From NCBI RefSeq assembly GCF_963457605.1, contig NZ_OY735139.1:3750001-3814000 (forward strand): a DNA stretch of 64,000 nt. The letters are read 5' to 3'. Positions 8,351 through 17,019 of this stretch are shown one piece after another. The stretch is from an uncultured Gellertiella sp. (GTDB taxonomy: Bacteria > Pseudomonadota > Alphaproteobacteria > Rhizobiales > Rhizobiaceae). The notes under the pieces were generated by a model, which was not told the DNA's origin, ran no database searches, and saw only the letters and a list, made by a program, of their open reading frames with translations. The number at the start of each line of letters is the position of its first letter. Position 1 is the stretch's first letter. Position numbers and translations under genes: made by a program.

Positions 8351-10774
8351 ATGATGACGAAAAAGACGTCTGTTTCAGCCGAGCGCGCCGCCTATCCGGT
8401 GCTGCCGCTCCGCGACATCGTGGTTTTCCCGCACATGATCGTGCCGCTTTTCGTTGGCCGCGAGAAGTCGATCCGTGCGCTCGAAGAGGTCATGGGCTCC
8501 GACAAGCAGATCATGCTGGCCACCCAGATGAATGCCGGTGATGATGATCCGTCGCCGGAAGGCATCTACAAGGTCGGCACCGTCGCCAATGTGCTGCAAC
8601 TGCTGAAGCTGCCTGACGGCACCGTCAAGGTGCTGGTCGAAGGCCGCGCCCGCGCGAAGATCGACAGCTATTCCGAGCGCGAGGAATTCTACGAAGCCTA
8701 TGCCGACGTGCTCGAGGAGCCGAAGGATGATCCGGTCGAAGTCGAGGCGCTGAGCCGCTCCGTCGTCTCCGAATTCGAAAGCTACGTCAAGCTCAACAAG
8801 AAGATTTCGCCCGAAGTCGTTGGTGCCGCGAGCCAGATCGAGGACTACTCCAAGCTCGCCGATACCGTTGCCTCGCATCTGTCGATCAAGATCACCGAGA
8901 AGCAGGAGATGCTGGAAACCACCAGCGTCAAGGGCCGCCTGGAAAAGGCGCTCGGCTTCATGGAAGGCGAGATTTCCGTTCTGCAGGTGGAAAAGCGCAT
9001 CCGCTCGCGCGTCAAGCGCCAGATGGAAAAGACACAGCGCGAATATTACCTCAACGAACAGATGAAGGCGATCCAGAAGGAACTCGGCGACGGCGAGGAT
9101 GGCCGTGACGAGATGGCCGAAATCGAGGAGCGGATCGCCAAGACCAAGCTGTCCAAGGAGGCCCGTGAAAAGGCCGAGGCGGAAATGCGCAAGCTGCGCC
9201 AGATGAGCCCGATGTCGGCGGAAGCCACCGTCGTGCGCAACTATCTGGACTGGCTGCTAGGTCTGCCCTGGTCGAAGCGCTCGAAGATCAAGACCAACCT
9301 CAACAATGCGGAAAAGATCCTCGAAGAGGACCATTTCGGTCTCGACAAGGTCAAGGAACGCATCGTCGAATATCTGGCCGTTCAGGCGCGGGCCACCAAG
9401 ATGAAGGGGCCGATCCTCTGCCTCGTCGGTCCTCCAGGCGTCGGCAAGACCTCGCTCGCCAAGTCGATTGCCAAGGCGACCGGTCGCGAATATGTCCGCA
9501 TGGCGCTTGGCGGCGTGCGCGACGAGGCGGAAATCCGTGGCCACCGCCGCACCTATATCGGCTCCATGCCGGGCAAGGTGCTGCAGTCGATGAAGAAGGC
9601 GAAGAAATCCAATCCGCTGTTCCTGCTCGATGAAATCGACAAGATGGGCATGGATTTCCGTGGCGATCCGTCCTCTGCCCTGCTCGAGGTGCTCGATCCC
9701 GAACAGAACAGCACCTTCATGGACCACTATCTGGAAGTGGAATATGACCTGTCCGACGTGATGTTCATCACCACGGCGAACACGCTCAACATTCCCGCAC
9801 CGCTGATGGACCGCATGGAGATCATCCGCATCGCCGGCTATACCGAGGAGGAAAAGCTCGAGATTGCCAAGCGGCACCTGCTGCCGAAGGCCATCCGCGA
9901 GCATGCCCTTCAGCCGAAGGAATTCTCGGTGAGCGACGAGGCGCTGATGGAAGTGATCCGCGCCTATACCCGCGAGGCCGGTGTGCGCAGTCTCGAGCGC
10001 GAACTGATGAAGCTCGGGCGCAAGGCGGTCACCGAAATCATCAAGGGCAAGACCAAAATGGTCGAGGTGACTGCTGCCAATCTCAACGATTACCTTGGCG
10101 TGCCGCGCTTCCGGCATGGAGAGGCCGATGGCGAGGACCAGATCGGCATTGTCACGGGACTTGCCTGGACGGAAGTCGGCGGAGAGCTGCTGACCATCGA
10201 AGGCGTGATGATGCCGGGCAAGGGCCGGATGACGGTGACCGGCAACCTGAAGGAAGTGATGAAGGAATCGATCTCGGCAGCGGCCTCCTATGTCCGCTCG
10301 CGGGCGGTGGATTTCGGCATCGAGCCGCCGCGCTTCGACAAGGCCGATATCCACGTCCACGTGCCGGAAGGGGCAACCCCGAAGGACGGTCCTTCGGCAG
10401 GCGTTGCCATGGCCACCGCCATCGTCTCGATCATGACCGGCATTCCGGTGCGCCATGACGTGGCGATGACCGGGGAAATCACCCTGCGCGGCCGGGTGCT
10501 GCCGATTGGCGGCCTGAAGGAAAAGCTGCTCGCAGCGCTTCGCGGCGGCATCAAGAAGGTGCTGATCCCGGAAGAGAATGCCAAGGATCTGGCCGAGATC
10601 CCGGACAACGTCAAAAACAATCTGGAAATCGTCCCGGTTTCCAGAATGGGCGAGGTCATCCGCCACGCGCTGCTGCGGGTGCCGGAACCGATCGAATGGG
10701 ACGGCACGGTCGAGACCCCCGTCATCGCCACCGTCGAAGGTGTCGACGACACCGGCCAGACCATCGCGCACTGA
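8351..10774 (+). CDS. lon: ATP-dependent protease Lon (LonA)
   Basis: An 807-aa homo-oligomeric AAA+ serine protease for damaged and regulatory proteins. It has an N-terminal LON substrate domain (about 15-210, [26 protein letters not shown]), an AAA+ module with Walker A GPPGVGKT (360-367), and a C-terminal protease domain with the catalytic Ser682 in DGPSAGVA and Lys in the [10 protein letters not shown] region. The length is normal for the family. Two ATGs stand in tandem (8351 and 8354) after GGAAAGGAAG; either may be used. hupB follows, as in many alphaproteobacteria, but with a terminator between. Confidence 0.97.
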   Translation: MMTKKTSVSAERAAYPVLPLRDIVVFPHMIVPLFVGREKSIRALEEVMGSDKQIMLATQMNAGDDDPSPEGIYKVGTVANVLQLLKLPDGTVKVLVEGRARAKIDSYSEREEFYEAYADVLEEPKDDPVEVEALSRSVVSEFESYVKLNKKISPEVVGAASQIEDYSKLADTVASHLSIKITEKQEMLETTSVKGRLEKALGFMEGEISVLQVEKRIRSRVKRQMEKTQREYYLNEQMKAIQKELGDGEDGRDEMAEIEERIAKTKLSKEAREKAEAEMRKLRQMSPMSAEATVVRNYLDWLLGLPWSKRSKIKTNLNNAEKILEEDHFGLDKVKERIVEYLAVQARATKMKGPILCLVGPPGVGKTSLAKSIAKATGREYVRMALGGVRDEAEIRGHRRTYIGSMPGKVLQSMKKAKKSNPLFLLDEIDKMGMDFRGDPSSALLEVLDPEQNSTFMDHYLEVEYDLSDVMFITTANTLNIPAPLMDRMEIIRIAGYTEEEKLEIAKRHLLPKAIREHALQPKEFSVSDEALMEVIRAYTREAGVRSLERELMKLGRKAVTEIIKGKTKMVEVTAANLNDYLGVPRFRHGEADGEDQIGIVTGLAWTEVGGELLTIEGVMMPGKGRMTVTGNLKEVMKESISAAASYVRSRAVDFGIEPPRFDKADIHVHVPEGATPKDGPSAGVAMATAIVSIMTGIPVRHDVAMTGEITLRGRVLPIGGLKEKLLAALRGGIKKVLIPEENAKDLAEIPDNVKNNLEIVPVSRMGEVIRHALLRVPEPIEWDGTVETPVIATVEGVDDTGQTIAH

Positions 10775-10778
10775 ACCC

Positions 10779-10824
10779 GTTCAGGGCCGGTGGCCCTGAA
10801 CACTCAGGGCCACCGGCCCTGAAC
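10779..10824. repeat. 21-bp perfect inverted repeat after lon
   Basis: Two exactly complementary 21-base arms (10779-10799 and 10804-10824) around a 4-base loop, each arm itself built from CAGGGCC/GGCCCTG half-sites. It starts 5 bases after the lon stop. No T-run follows, so it may be an mRNA-stabilising hairpin or a mobile palindromic unit. Confidence 0.7.
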
Positions 10825-10887
10825 ACGGTTTGTCCCGGACTTCGGACTTTTGGGGCAAAGTCGCGCCGAACCACTGAAAGACGAGCG

Positions 10888-10917
10888 AAAAGGCCAGCAC
10901 ATTGCTGGCCTTTTTTG
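10888..10917 (+). terminator. Rho-independent terminator between lon and hupB
   Basis: GGCCAGCA (10892-10899) and TGCTGGCC (10903-10910) with a CAT loop, A-rich before and six T after. It ends the lon transcript, so hupB needs its own promoter in the following 130 bases. Confidence 0.85.
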
Positions 10918-11047
10918 TGAAAAAGTGCCGGAATCGCTTGCTTTTCGCGGCTTTGCAGGGCTTTTGAGTTGCGGCTGGCAGGCGCTTGCGTATTCTGCCC
11001 CAGAACTACAAATTGAGTCGTTTCAAACCATTGAAAGGGGTGGAAAC

Positions 11048-11323
11048 ATGAACAAGAATGAACTCGTCTCCGCAGTCGCCGAAAAGGCAGGACTGACCAA
11101 GGCCGATGCAGCATCTGCCGTCGATGCCGTATTCGAGACCGTTCAGTCGGCACTGAAGGCCGGTGGCGATATCCGCCTCGCCGGTTTCGGCAGCTTCACC
11201 GTCTCCCGTCGTGAAGCCTCCAAGGGCCGCAATCCGTCCACCGGTGCAGAGGTCGACATTCCGGCCCGCAACGTTCCGAAGTTCACCGCAGGCAAGGGCC
11301 TGAAGGACGCCGTCAACAGCTAA
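11048..11323 (+). CDS. hupB: Nucleoid protein HU (HupB)
   Basis: A 91-aa DNA-binding protein of the HU/IHF family. It begins MNKNELVSAVAEKAGLTKADA and has the conserved GFGSF turn and the DNA-contacting arm RNPSTGAEVDIPARNVPKFTAGK. A strong ribosome site (GAAAGGGG) precedes the ATG. It is monocistronic between two terminators, as expected for a highly expressed gene. HU rather than IHF is judged from position after lon and the A-R-N-V-P-K-F arm. Confidence 0.95.
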   Translation: MNKNELVSAVAEKAGLTKADAASAVDAVFETVQSALKAGGDIRLAGFGSFTVSRREASKGRNPSTGAEVDIPARNVPKFTAGKGLKDAVNS

Positions 11324-11356
11324 GCTGTGGCACCGGATGTGATCCGGCTGGCGTTT

Positions 11357-11394
11357 CAAAAAGGGGTCCGGCCGAAAGGCCGGGCCCTTTTCCG
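11357..11394 (+). terminator. Terminator after hupB
   Basis: AAAAGGGGTCCGGCC pairs with GGCCGGGCCCTTTT (one bulge) around a GAAA loop, starting 34 bases after the hupB stop and ending in a T-run. Confidence 0.8.
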
Positions 11395-11529
11395 TGCTTG
11401 AGGGGCAAACTGGCGCAGATCTTTCGATGCAGGCCATCGCGCTGGTCTCCGCCGATACTCCGGATACGGCACTCTGCCCTTCTGCAGGCAAGTGCGGCGC
11501 AATCGGTGAGGTGCCGCAGGGGTTCGGCG

Positions 11530-11558
11530 TTGAAAAGCGGCGCGGGACTGGATATAAG
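11530..11558 (+). promoter_or_regulatory. Sigma-70-type promoter TTGAAA-N17-TATAAG
   Basis: TTGAAA (11530-11535) and TATAAG (11553-11558) with ideal 17-base spacing in the hupB to 11715 gap. It would give a 5' leader of about 150 bases for the unknown gene downstream. The rest of the 11395-11714 gap shows nothing recognisable. Confidence 0.5.
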
Positions 11559-11714
11559 CAATCCTGTATATAAAACCTGCCCGGTCGAGGCCAGATATCT
11601 GGGACAGGCCCGAATTCGGCAAAAGACAACGGATTGTGATGCCCGGCTGCCGCAGGATCTGTGGGATGTATAGTGATCCTGCGCGGCGAGTTGGTGAATT
11701 TGGGAGAAACCAGG

Positions 11715-12485
11715 ATGCAAATCAATATTCAGGTCGACCAGCCCCCGCTGGACGAACGGTCCAGCGGGCCTGTCAGTGTCGGCTGGTATCTCGACAGCAA
11801 CAAGGGCAGTGTGCTTTTTGATGCGCCCGAGCGGGTGATCACCCGCGCGCCCAACCGCAGCCACGGGAAATCCGTTGGCCGCTGCCCGGCCGCCGTCAAC
11901 ATCGAAAGCCGCTATTTCCAGATCAAGTGCCCCTTTGACATCCATGTCCAGCTTGTTCGCGACGAGAAGGGGCGACCGGTTCTGAAGGATCTTGCCGGGC
12001 CGACCTCGTCCATTCGCCAGAACAAGCTCGGACAGGTCCTCAGCATCGTCAGCGAGGCGGAATGGCGCTATCCGGACCGGCCGACACTGCAGCTGGTGCT
12101 GCCTTACATGTTCATCGCCGATGAACCCGTCTATATCTCGCAGGTGCCGCCCTTCTTTCACTACCGGGCAGAGCCCTGGCCCGGCACGCAATTTTGCGGA
12201 CGGTTTCCGATCCATGTCTGGCCGCGCCCGCTGATGTGGGCCTTCGAATGGCATGACATCCGGAAGCCCCTGCAGCTCAGCCGCGGCGAGCCGCTGTTCT
12301 ATGTGACCTTTGAAACCCTGCCGCAGGAACGCGCCGTGCAACTGGTGCAGGCGGAGGTGACGCCGGAACTGCTCGCTTATGTCGAGGCGATCTCGGGCGT
12401 GACCAACTATGTCAACCAGACCTTCAGCCTGTTCAAGACCGCCGAGGAGCGGCGGCCAGCCAGATTGCTGAAGCCGAAGCAATAG
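11715..12485 (+). CDS. Unrecognised 256-aa cytoplasmic protein
   Basis: The protein was not recognised. It starts MQINIQVDQPPLDERSSGPVSVGWYLDSNKGS, has no signal peptide or membrane segment, and is rich in aromatic and Pro residues in the middle (LPYMFIADEPVYISQVPPFFHYRAEPWPGTQFCGRFPIHVWPRPLMWAFEWHD). Four Cys are scattered without a clear zinc motif. The C-terminal YVNQTFSLFKTAEERRPARLLKPKQ is basic. The ATG at 11715 was chosen because it follows GGGAGAAACCAGG; the frame is open 54 bases further up. It has its own promoter, codon use like its neighbours, and is convergent with the aldo/keto reductase. Confidence 0.8.
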   Translation: MQINIQVDQPPLDERSSGPVSVGWYLDSNKGSVLFDAPERVITRAPNRSHGKSVGRCPAAVNIESRYFQIKCPFDIHVQLVRDEKGRPVLKDLAGPTSSIRQNKLGQVLSIVSEAEWRYPDRPTLQLVLPYMFIADEPVYISQVPPFFHYRAEPWPGTQFCGRFPIHVWPRPLMWAFEWHDIRKPLQLSRGEPLFYVTFETLPQERAVQLVQAEVTPELLAYVEAISGVTNYVNQTFSLFKTAEERRPARLLKPKQ

Positions 12486-12554
12486 ACCGGCGGGACAGAG
12501 CGGCAGAGATTCCGCGCTGGCCGAACGGCCCTGCGGCGTGAATGACCCTGACGC

Positions 12555-13541
12555 CTACCAGCGCTGGTGGACATGGGGAGCCACCAGCCGGTCATAGATC
12601 TCGCGGGCGGCGGACATGATGTCGTCGGAGAAGGGGGCAAGGCTTGCCGCCCCTGCATTGGCCCGCGCCTGCTCGGCATTGCGGGCACCGGGAATGACCA
12701 CGGTCACCGCATCGCTCATCAGGATCCATTTCAGCGCGAAAGCCGCCATGGTCGCCCCCTCCGGCACCAGCTTGCGGATTTCCTCGACGGCCTCCAGCCC
12801 GACCTCGAAGGGTACGCCTGCAAAGGTCTCGCCGACATCGAACTGTTCGCCATGGCGGTTGAACAGGCGGTGATCATCGGCGGCAAAATGCGTGTCGCGG
12901 GTGATCTTGCCCGACAACAGGCCGCTTGCCAGCGGCACCCGGACGATGACGGCGACATCATGCAGCTTGGCTTCCTCGAAGAACAGATGCGCCGGACGCT
13001 GGCGGAACAGGTTGTAGATGATCTGGATAGAGGCACAGTTCGGATATTCGATGGCCTTCATCGCCTCTTCGACCCGCTCGACGCTGACCCCCCAGGCCCC
13101 GATCTTGCCGGAGGCGACAAGCTCGTCCATGCCGTCGAGCACTTCTGGCCGGTAAAGCACATCGGTCGGCGGGCAGTGGAGCTGGACGAGATCGAGACAA
13201 TCCATATCGAGGTTCTTGCGGCTGCGGTCGATGAAGGCCTCGAGATTGGCCCGCGTATAGCCATCGGCGACATGCGGCGACAGGCGGCGGCCGGCCTTGG
13301 TCGCGACCATCGGGCGCTGCCCGGACCGGCTCTTCAGCACCTCGGCAATGATCCGTTCCGAACGCCCGTCGCCATAGACATCGGCGGTGTCGATGAAGCT
13401 CATCCCCGCATCAAGCGCGGCATGGAGGGCCGCGCGTCCATCCGCCTCGCTGACATCGCCCCAGGCGCCGCCGATCTGCCAGGCACCAAAGCCGATTTCC
13501 GAAACGGTGAAGGGGAGGCGGCCAAAGGAATGGGTGCGCAT
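12555..13541 (-). CDS. Aldo/keto reductase
   Basis: A 328-aa NADPH-dependent oxidoreductase with the (alpha/beta)8 fold. The catalytic tetrad is visible: Asp and Tyr in FIDTADVYGDGRSE, Lys in MVATKAGRR, His in DLVQLHCPP. The C-terminal cofactor segment VVIPGARNAEQARANAGA fits the NADPH pocket. It matches the subgroup of MocA/YghZ-like soluble reductases; substrate unknown. It is monocistronic, convergent with the 11715 gene and divergent from the cytochrome c peroxidase. Confidence 0.92.
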   Translation of the reverse strand: MRTHSFGRLPFTVSEIGFGAWQIGGAWGDVSEADGRAALHAALDAGMSFIDTADVYGDGRSERIIAEVLKSRSGQRPMVATKAGRRLSPHVADGYTRANLEAFIDRSRKNLDMDCLDLVQLHCPPTDVLYRPEVLDGMDELVASGKIGAWGVSVERVEEAMKAIEYPNCASIQIIYNLFRQRPAHLFFEEAKLHDVAVIVRVPLASGLLSGKITRDTHFAADDHRLFNRHGEQFDVGETFAGVPFEVGLEAVEEIRKLVPEGATMAAFALKWILMSDAVTVVIPGARNAEQARANAGAASLAPFSDDIMSAAREIYDRLVAPHVHQRW

Positions 13542-13868
13542 GAAGTCTCCTGTGCTGAAATGAGCGAAATTGTCCTTTCGGTATTGTGCAAGCCGCAGGG
13601 CATGTCCAGCAAAAATACCGCTGGTGAGAGGTGTGTGGTTTTGATTTACAACTAAATATACCCGTTAGTATTGTCTTTTATCAGAATTTTCACCGGGAAG
13701 TCGGCCGTTCCGTCCTTTGTCATAATTAAAATGGATGGTTGGACTTAGAATTAATTAATATTTTATAGTACTATATAATGATTTTGGAACGATGACCGGT
13801 TTGGTCCCGCATGATGCGATATCGCGCCCCTCCTGGGCATGAAAACATCTCTGTCACCGGGTCCGCTC
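13542..13868. other. AT-rich intergenic region
   Basis: About 330 bases between two divergent genes, markedly AT-rich from 13640 to 13790 (several runs such as TTAATTAATATTTTATAGT). It should hold the promoters of the aldo/keto reductase and of the peroxidase-chemoreceptor pair. No clear operator was identified. Confidence 0.5.
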
Positions 13869-14852
13869 ATGTTGAAAACGCTTGTCTCCCTTGCCTGCCT
13901 GACCGTGGCGCTGCCGGCGCTGGCGGGAAATCTCGCCGATTACCGGCGACCCGACATGATCCCGTTCAAGGGGGTGACCCCCTATTCGCCGCAGCTGGCG
14001 ACACTGGGCAAGATGCTCTATTTCGATCCGCGCCTGTCCGGTGCGAAGAACATGAATTGCGCCTCCTGCCACAATCCCTCCTTCGGCTTCGAGACACCGG
14101 TGAAGACGGCGATTGGCGCGGCCAATCTGGCGCTGCCCCGTCAGGCCCCTACGGTTCTCAACGCCGCCTGGGTGACCCCGATGTTCTGGGACGGGCGCGC
14201 GCCGGATCTGGAAGCGCAGGCCAAGGGGCCGATGACCTCGCCCAAGGAAATGAACGGCGACATGCATGCCATTGTCGCCGATCTTGCCTCGGTTGCCGAT
14301 TACAAGCGCTGGTTCGACGAAACCTTTCCCGGCAAGGGGATTACCGAGGACACCGTGCTGACGGCGATTGCCACCTATGAACGCACCGTGGTTTCCGGCT
14401 GGTCGCCCTTCGACCGCTGGGTCTATGGCGATGAAAAGGCGGTGAGCGACAGCGCCAAGCGCGGCTTCGACCTCTTCACCGGCAAGGCCCGCTGTTCCAT
14501 GTGCCATGCCGGCTGGAACTTCACCGACAACCAGTTCCACGATATCGGCCTGCCGGATGACGACATCGGGCGCGGCAAATACGAGCCGGACAATGTCAAG
14601 GCGCAGCATGCCTTCAAGACTCCGGGCTTGCGCAATTCCGCCTATCGCGCCCCCTACATGCATGATGGCAGCATCCCCGATCTGGATGGGGTGATCCTGC
14701 ATTACGAGGCCGGCATTACCGACCGGCCGTCGCTCTCCGACAAGCTGAAAGCGCTTGTCCTCACCGATGACGAGCGGACAGATCTCGTTGCCTTCATCCA
14801 TACGTTGACTGCTGACAAGCAGGAAACCCCGCTGCCGATCCTGCCGAACTGA
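13869..14852 (+). CDS. Di-haem cytochrome c peroxidase, periplasmic
   Basis: A 327-aa periplasmic protein of the CcpA/MauG family that reduces hydrogen peroxide with electrons from c-type cytochromes. The signal peptide is [21 protein letters not shown]. The two haem sites are CASCH (64-68) and CSMCH (209-213); further family landmarks are [13 protein letters not shown] near the N-terminus and [18 protein letters not shown]. An ATG at 13839 would add ten residues before the signal peptide; 13869 gives a normal one. Neither start has a strong ribosome site. A chemoreceptor follows after 10 bases. Confidence 0.9.
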   Translation: MLKTLVSLACLTVALPALAGNLADYRRPDMIPFKGVTPYSPQLATLGKMLYFDPRLSGAKNMNCASCHNPSFGFETPVKTAIGAANLALPRQAPTVLNAAWVTPMFWDGRAPDLEAQAKGPMTSPKEMNGDMHAIVADLASVADYKRWFDETFPGKGITEDTVLTAIATYERTVVSGWSPFDRWVYGDEKAVSDSAKRGFDLFTGKARCSMCHAGWNFTDNQFHDIGLPDDDIGRGKYEPDNVKAQHAFKTPGLRNSAYRAPYMHDGSIPDLDGVILHYEAGITDRPSLSDKLKALVLTDDERTDLVAFIHTLTADKQETPLPILPN

Positions 14853-14862
14853 GGTGCGTTCC

Positions 14863-16755
14863 ATGTCGATCCGGTTTCTCTTCATCATTCCCCTGATCGT
14901 AGCGGTCACCGCCGGTCTGGCAACTGCATGGTACATTGCCGACAACGCCACACGCGGTCAGTCGGGCGTCGCCCTCGTAGTCAACGCGGCGATGGATGCC
15001 AAGACCTATTCCACCGAGGCGGGCCATGCCTTCGATGAGGCGAATGGCGTCGTCGACCGGGTGATGGCGATGACCACCTATATCGCGCCCGCTGATGTCA
15101 AGACCATGTTCGATGCGGCCAATGGCAAGCTGAAGGCCGATCTCGACGCTTTCGCCCGGAACAGTCTCTCCGATGACGTCTCTGCCGAGGTGCAGACGCT
15201 GATCAGGCTGCATCAGGGCTGGGAACATGATGCCCGCATCGTGCTTGGCCTTGACCCGTCCGAGGGCGTGCCGACCCAGGAGCGCCTCAGCGAAAATGAA
15301 GCGGGGCTGAGGGCGGAGCTGGCGCGTATCGATGACCTCGTCAGCAAGACGGCGACCGAAAAGGTCTCCGCAGCCGGCAAGGGTCTCGCCGCCGATATCC
15401 AGCAGGTGCTGACCATGGCGGCAGTAGCGGCGGGCATCGGCTTCCTGCTGATCCTGGTGCTGTCGCACAGCATCACCAGCCCCATCGTCAAGGTGACCCG
15501 GGCGATGCGCCAGCTTGCCGATGGCGATGTGGACGTGAAGGTGCCACGCAAGCGCGGGGCCAGCGAAATCCGGGCGATGATCGAAACCCTGTCGGTGTTC
15601 CGGGCCAATGCGCTGGAACGGCTGACGCTGGAGCGCTCGACCCAGAGCCAGAATGCCAGCCTTGCGGCGATCTCGTCGGAAGCCGGACTGTTGCAGACCC
15701 AGGTGCGCGATGCGGTGACGCGGGCTGCCGAGGGCGATTTTTCCGCCCGGGTCCATGGACCATTCCAGCGCGAGGAGCACAGCGAACTCGCAGGCCAGCT
15801 CAATTACCTGTTCTCCAGCGCCCAGGCGGGCATTTCGGAAACGATCCGGGTGCTGGCAGCCCTTGCCCAGGCGGATCTGACCGTGCGCTTCGAAGGCCAG
15901 CATCGCGGTGCCTTCGCCAGGCTGCAGGCCGATACCAACAGCGTCACGGACCAGCTGTCCGATGTCGTCACCCGTCTGAAGGATGCCTGCGGCGCAGTGG
16001 CTGCCGCCAGCAGCGAAATCCTCGACGGCACGCGGGAACTGCGCCACCGCTCGGAAACCCAGGCGGGCACCATCCAGGAGACCACCGCCACCACCTATCT
16101 GGTCGCCGACACCGTCGGGCAGAATGCCGAGCGGGCCGGGGAGGCGACACGGGTGATCGCCGCCACCAACACGCTGGCCGCCGAAGGCAGCCGCGTCATG
16201 CACGGAGCGGAACAGGCGATGGAGCAGATCACCACCTCCTCGGGCAAGATCTCCGACATCATCGGCGTCATCGAAAACGTCGCCTTCCAGACCAATCTTC
16301 TGGCGCTGAATGCCGGTGTCGAGGCGGCCCGCGCCGGGGAAAGCGGCAAGGGCTTTGCGGTGGTGGCGACGGAAGTGCGCTCGCTCGCCCAATCCACCGC
16401 CAAGGCCTCCAACGAGGTGAAGGCGCTGATCCAGAAGAGCCAGGAAGAGGTGCGGGCAGGGGCCGACCTCGTGCGCCGCGCCACCGCGCAATTCACCGAA
16501 ATCGCCGCCTCGATTGCCGCCGTCTCGTCCCTGTCGAGCGAAATCGCCAGCGAAAGCAACGAGCAGACCCGCAACCTCCAGCAACTCACCGCCGCCATGA
16601 AGAGCCTCGACGAACTCACCACCTACAACGCCCGCCTCGTCGGCGACCTCGCCGGCTCCACCTCGCAGACCAACGACCATATGACCGTGCTGTCCGAAAT
16701 GGTGAGTATTTTCAGGATCAATCAGGCCGGGCAGCGGCAGCGGCAGGCGGCGTGA
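14863..16755 (+). CDS. Methyl-accepting chemotaxis protein
   Basis: A 630-aa membrane chemoreceptor. It has an N-terminal TM (about 4-25), a periplasmic helical sensor of about 160 residues, a second TM ([16 protein letters not shown], near 190), two HAMP-like segments ([23 protein letters not shown] and [14 protein letters not shown]), and the cytoplasmic signalling tip with [40 protein letters not shown]. The ATG at 14863 was chosen over a GTG at 14854 because GAGG lies 8 bases ahead. The 10-base gap to the peroxidase gene suggests an operon and a sensor for redox or oxidant conditions; that link is inference. No CheB/CheR-tethering pentapeptide is seen at the C-terminus. Confidence 0.93.
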   Translation: MSIRFLFIIPLIVAVTAGLATAWYIADNATRGQSGVALVVNAAMDAKTYSTEAGHAFDEANGVVDRVMAMTTYIAPADVKTMFDAANGKLKADLDAFARNSLSDDVSAEVQTLIRLHQGWEHDARIVLGLDPSEGVPTQERLSENEAGLRAELARIDDLVSKTATEKVSAAGKGLAADIQQVLTMAAVAAGIGFLLILVLSHSITSPIVKVTRAMRQLADGDVDVKVPRKRGASEIRAMIETLSVFRANALERLTLERSTQSQNASLAAISSEAGLLQTQVRDAVTRAAEGDFSARVHGPFQREEHSELAGQLNYLFSSAQAGISETIRVLAALAQADLTVRFEGQHRGAFARLQADTNSVTDQLSDVVTRLKDACGAVAAASSEILDGTRELRHRSETQAGTIQETTATTYLVADTVGQNAERAGEATRVIAATNTLAAEGSRVMHGAEQAMEQITTSSGKISDIIGVIENVAFQTNLLALNAGVEAARAGESGKGFAVVATEVRSLAQSTAKASNEVKALIQKSQEEVRAGADLVRRATAQFTEIAASIAAVSSLSSEIASESNEQTRNLQQLTAAMKSLDELTTYNARLVGDLAGSTSQTNDHMTVLSEMVSIFRINQAGQRQRQAA

Positions 16756-16788
16756 GGGGGGAGGGGTGAGGGGGGGAGTGGGTGGGGA
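16755..16788 (+). repeat. G-run tract with G-quadruplex potential
   Basis: Starting at the stop codon of the chemoreceptor there are five G-runs (6, 4, 7, 3 and 4 G) separated by 1-3 bases. This satisfies the usual G-quadruplex pattern on the plus strand. It marks the left edge of the SIR2 gene region. Confidence 0.7.
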
Positions 16789-17019
16789 CCGTCTACTGCG
16801 CCGCTCTAGGAACTGAAAGCGGACAAACGTCTCTCAGGCGCACAGTCCGATCTGGCCCTAACTGAATTCTCTCAAAGCTGTGGTTTGATGCCCGGTTGAG
16901 TCTTCAGCGACTTCTTAGGGTCTGCTAATGCTACGGTCGCCCCCCCCAATACCGAAAAGTTGTGATACCTCCAATGAGTTGGTCTCGACAACGTGGTGCA
17001 AGCTTGCTCTATCTGAATT
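16789..17019. other. Upstream region of the SIR2 gene
   Basis: About 230 bases of lower GC than the neighbouring operons, with a run of eight C near 16940. No gene and no convincing promoter were found, yet the SIR2 gene must be transcribed from here or by read-through. Confidence 0.4.

Noticed and set aside
14794-16680. Minus-strand 628-codon frame opposite the chemoreceptor
   Set aside because: Antisense shadow; Gly/His-rich without motifs.
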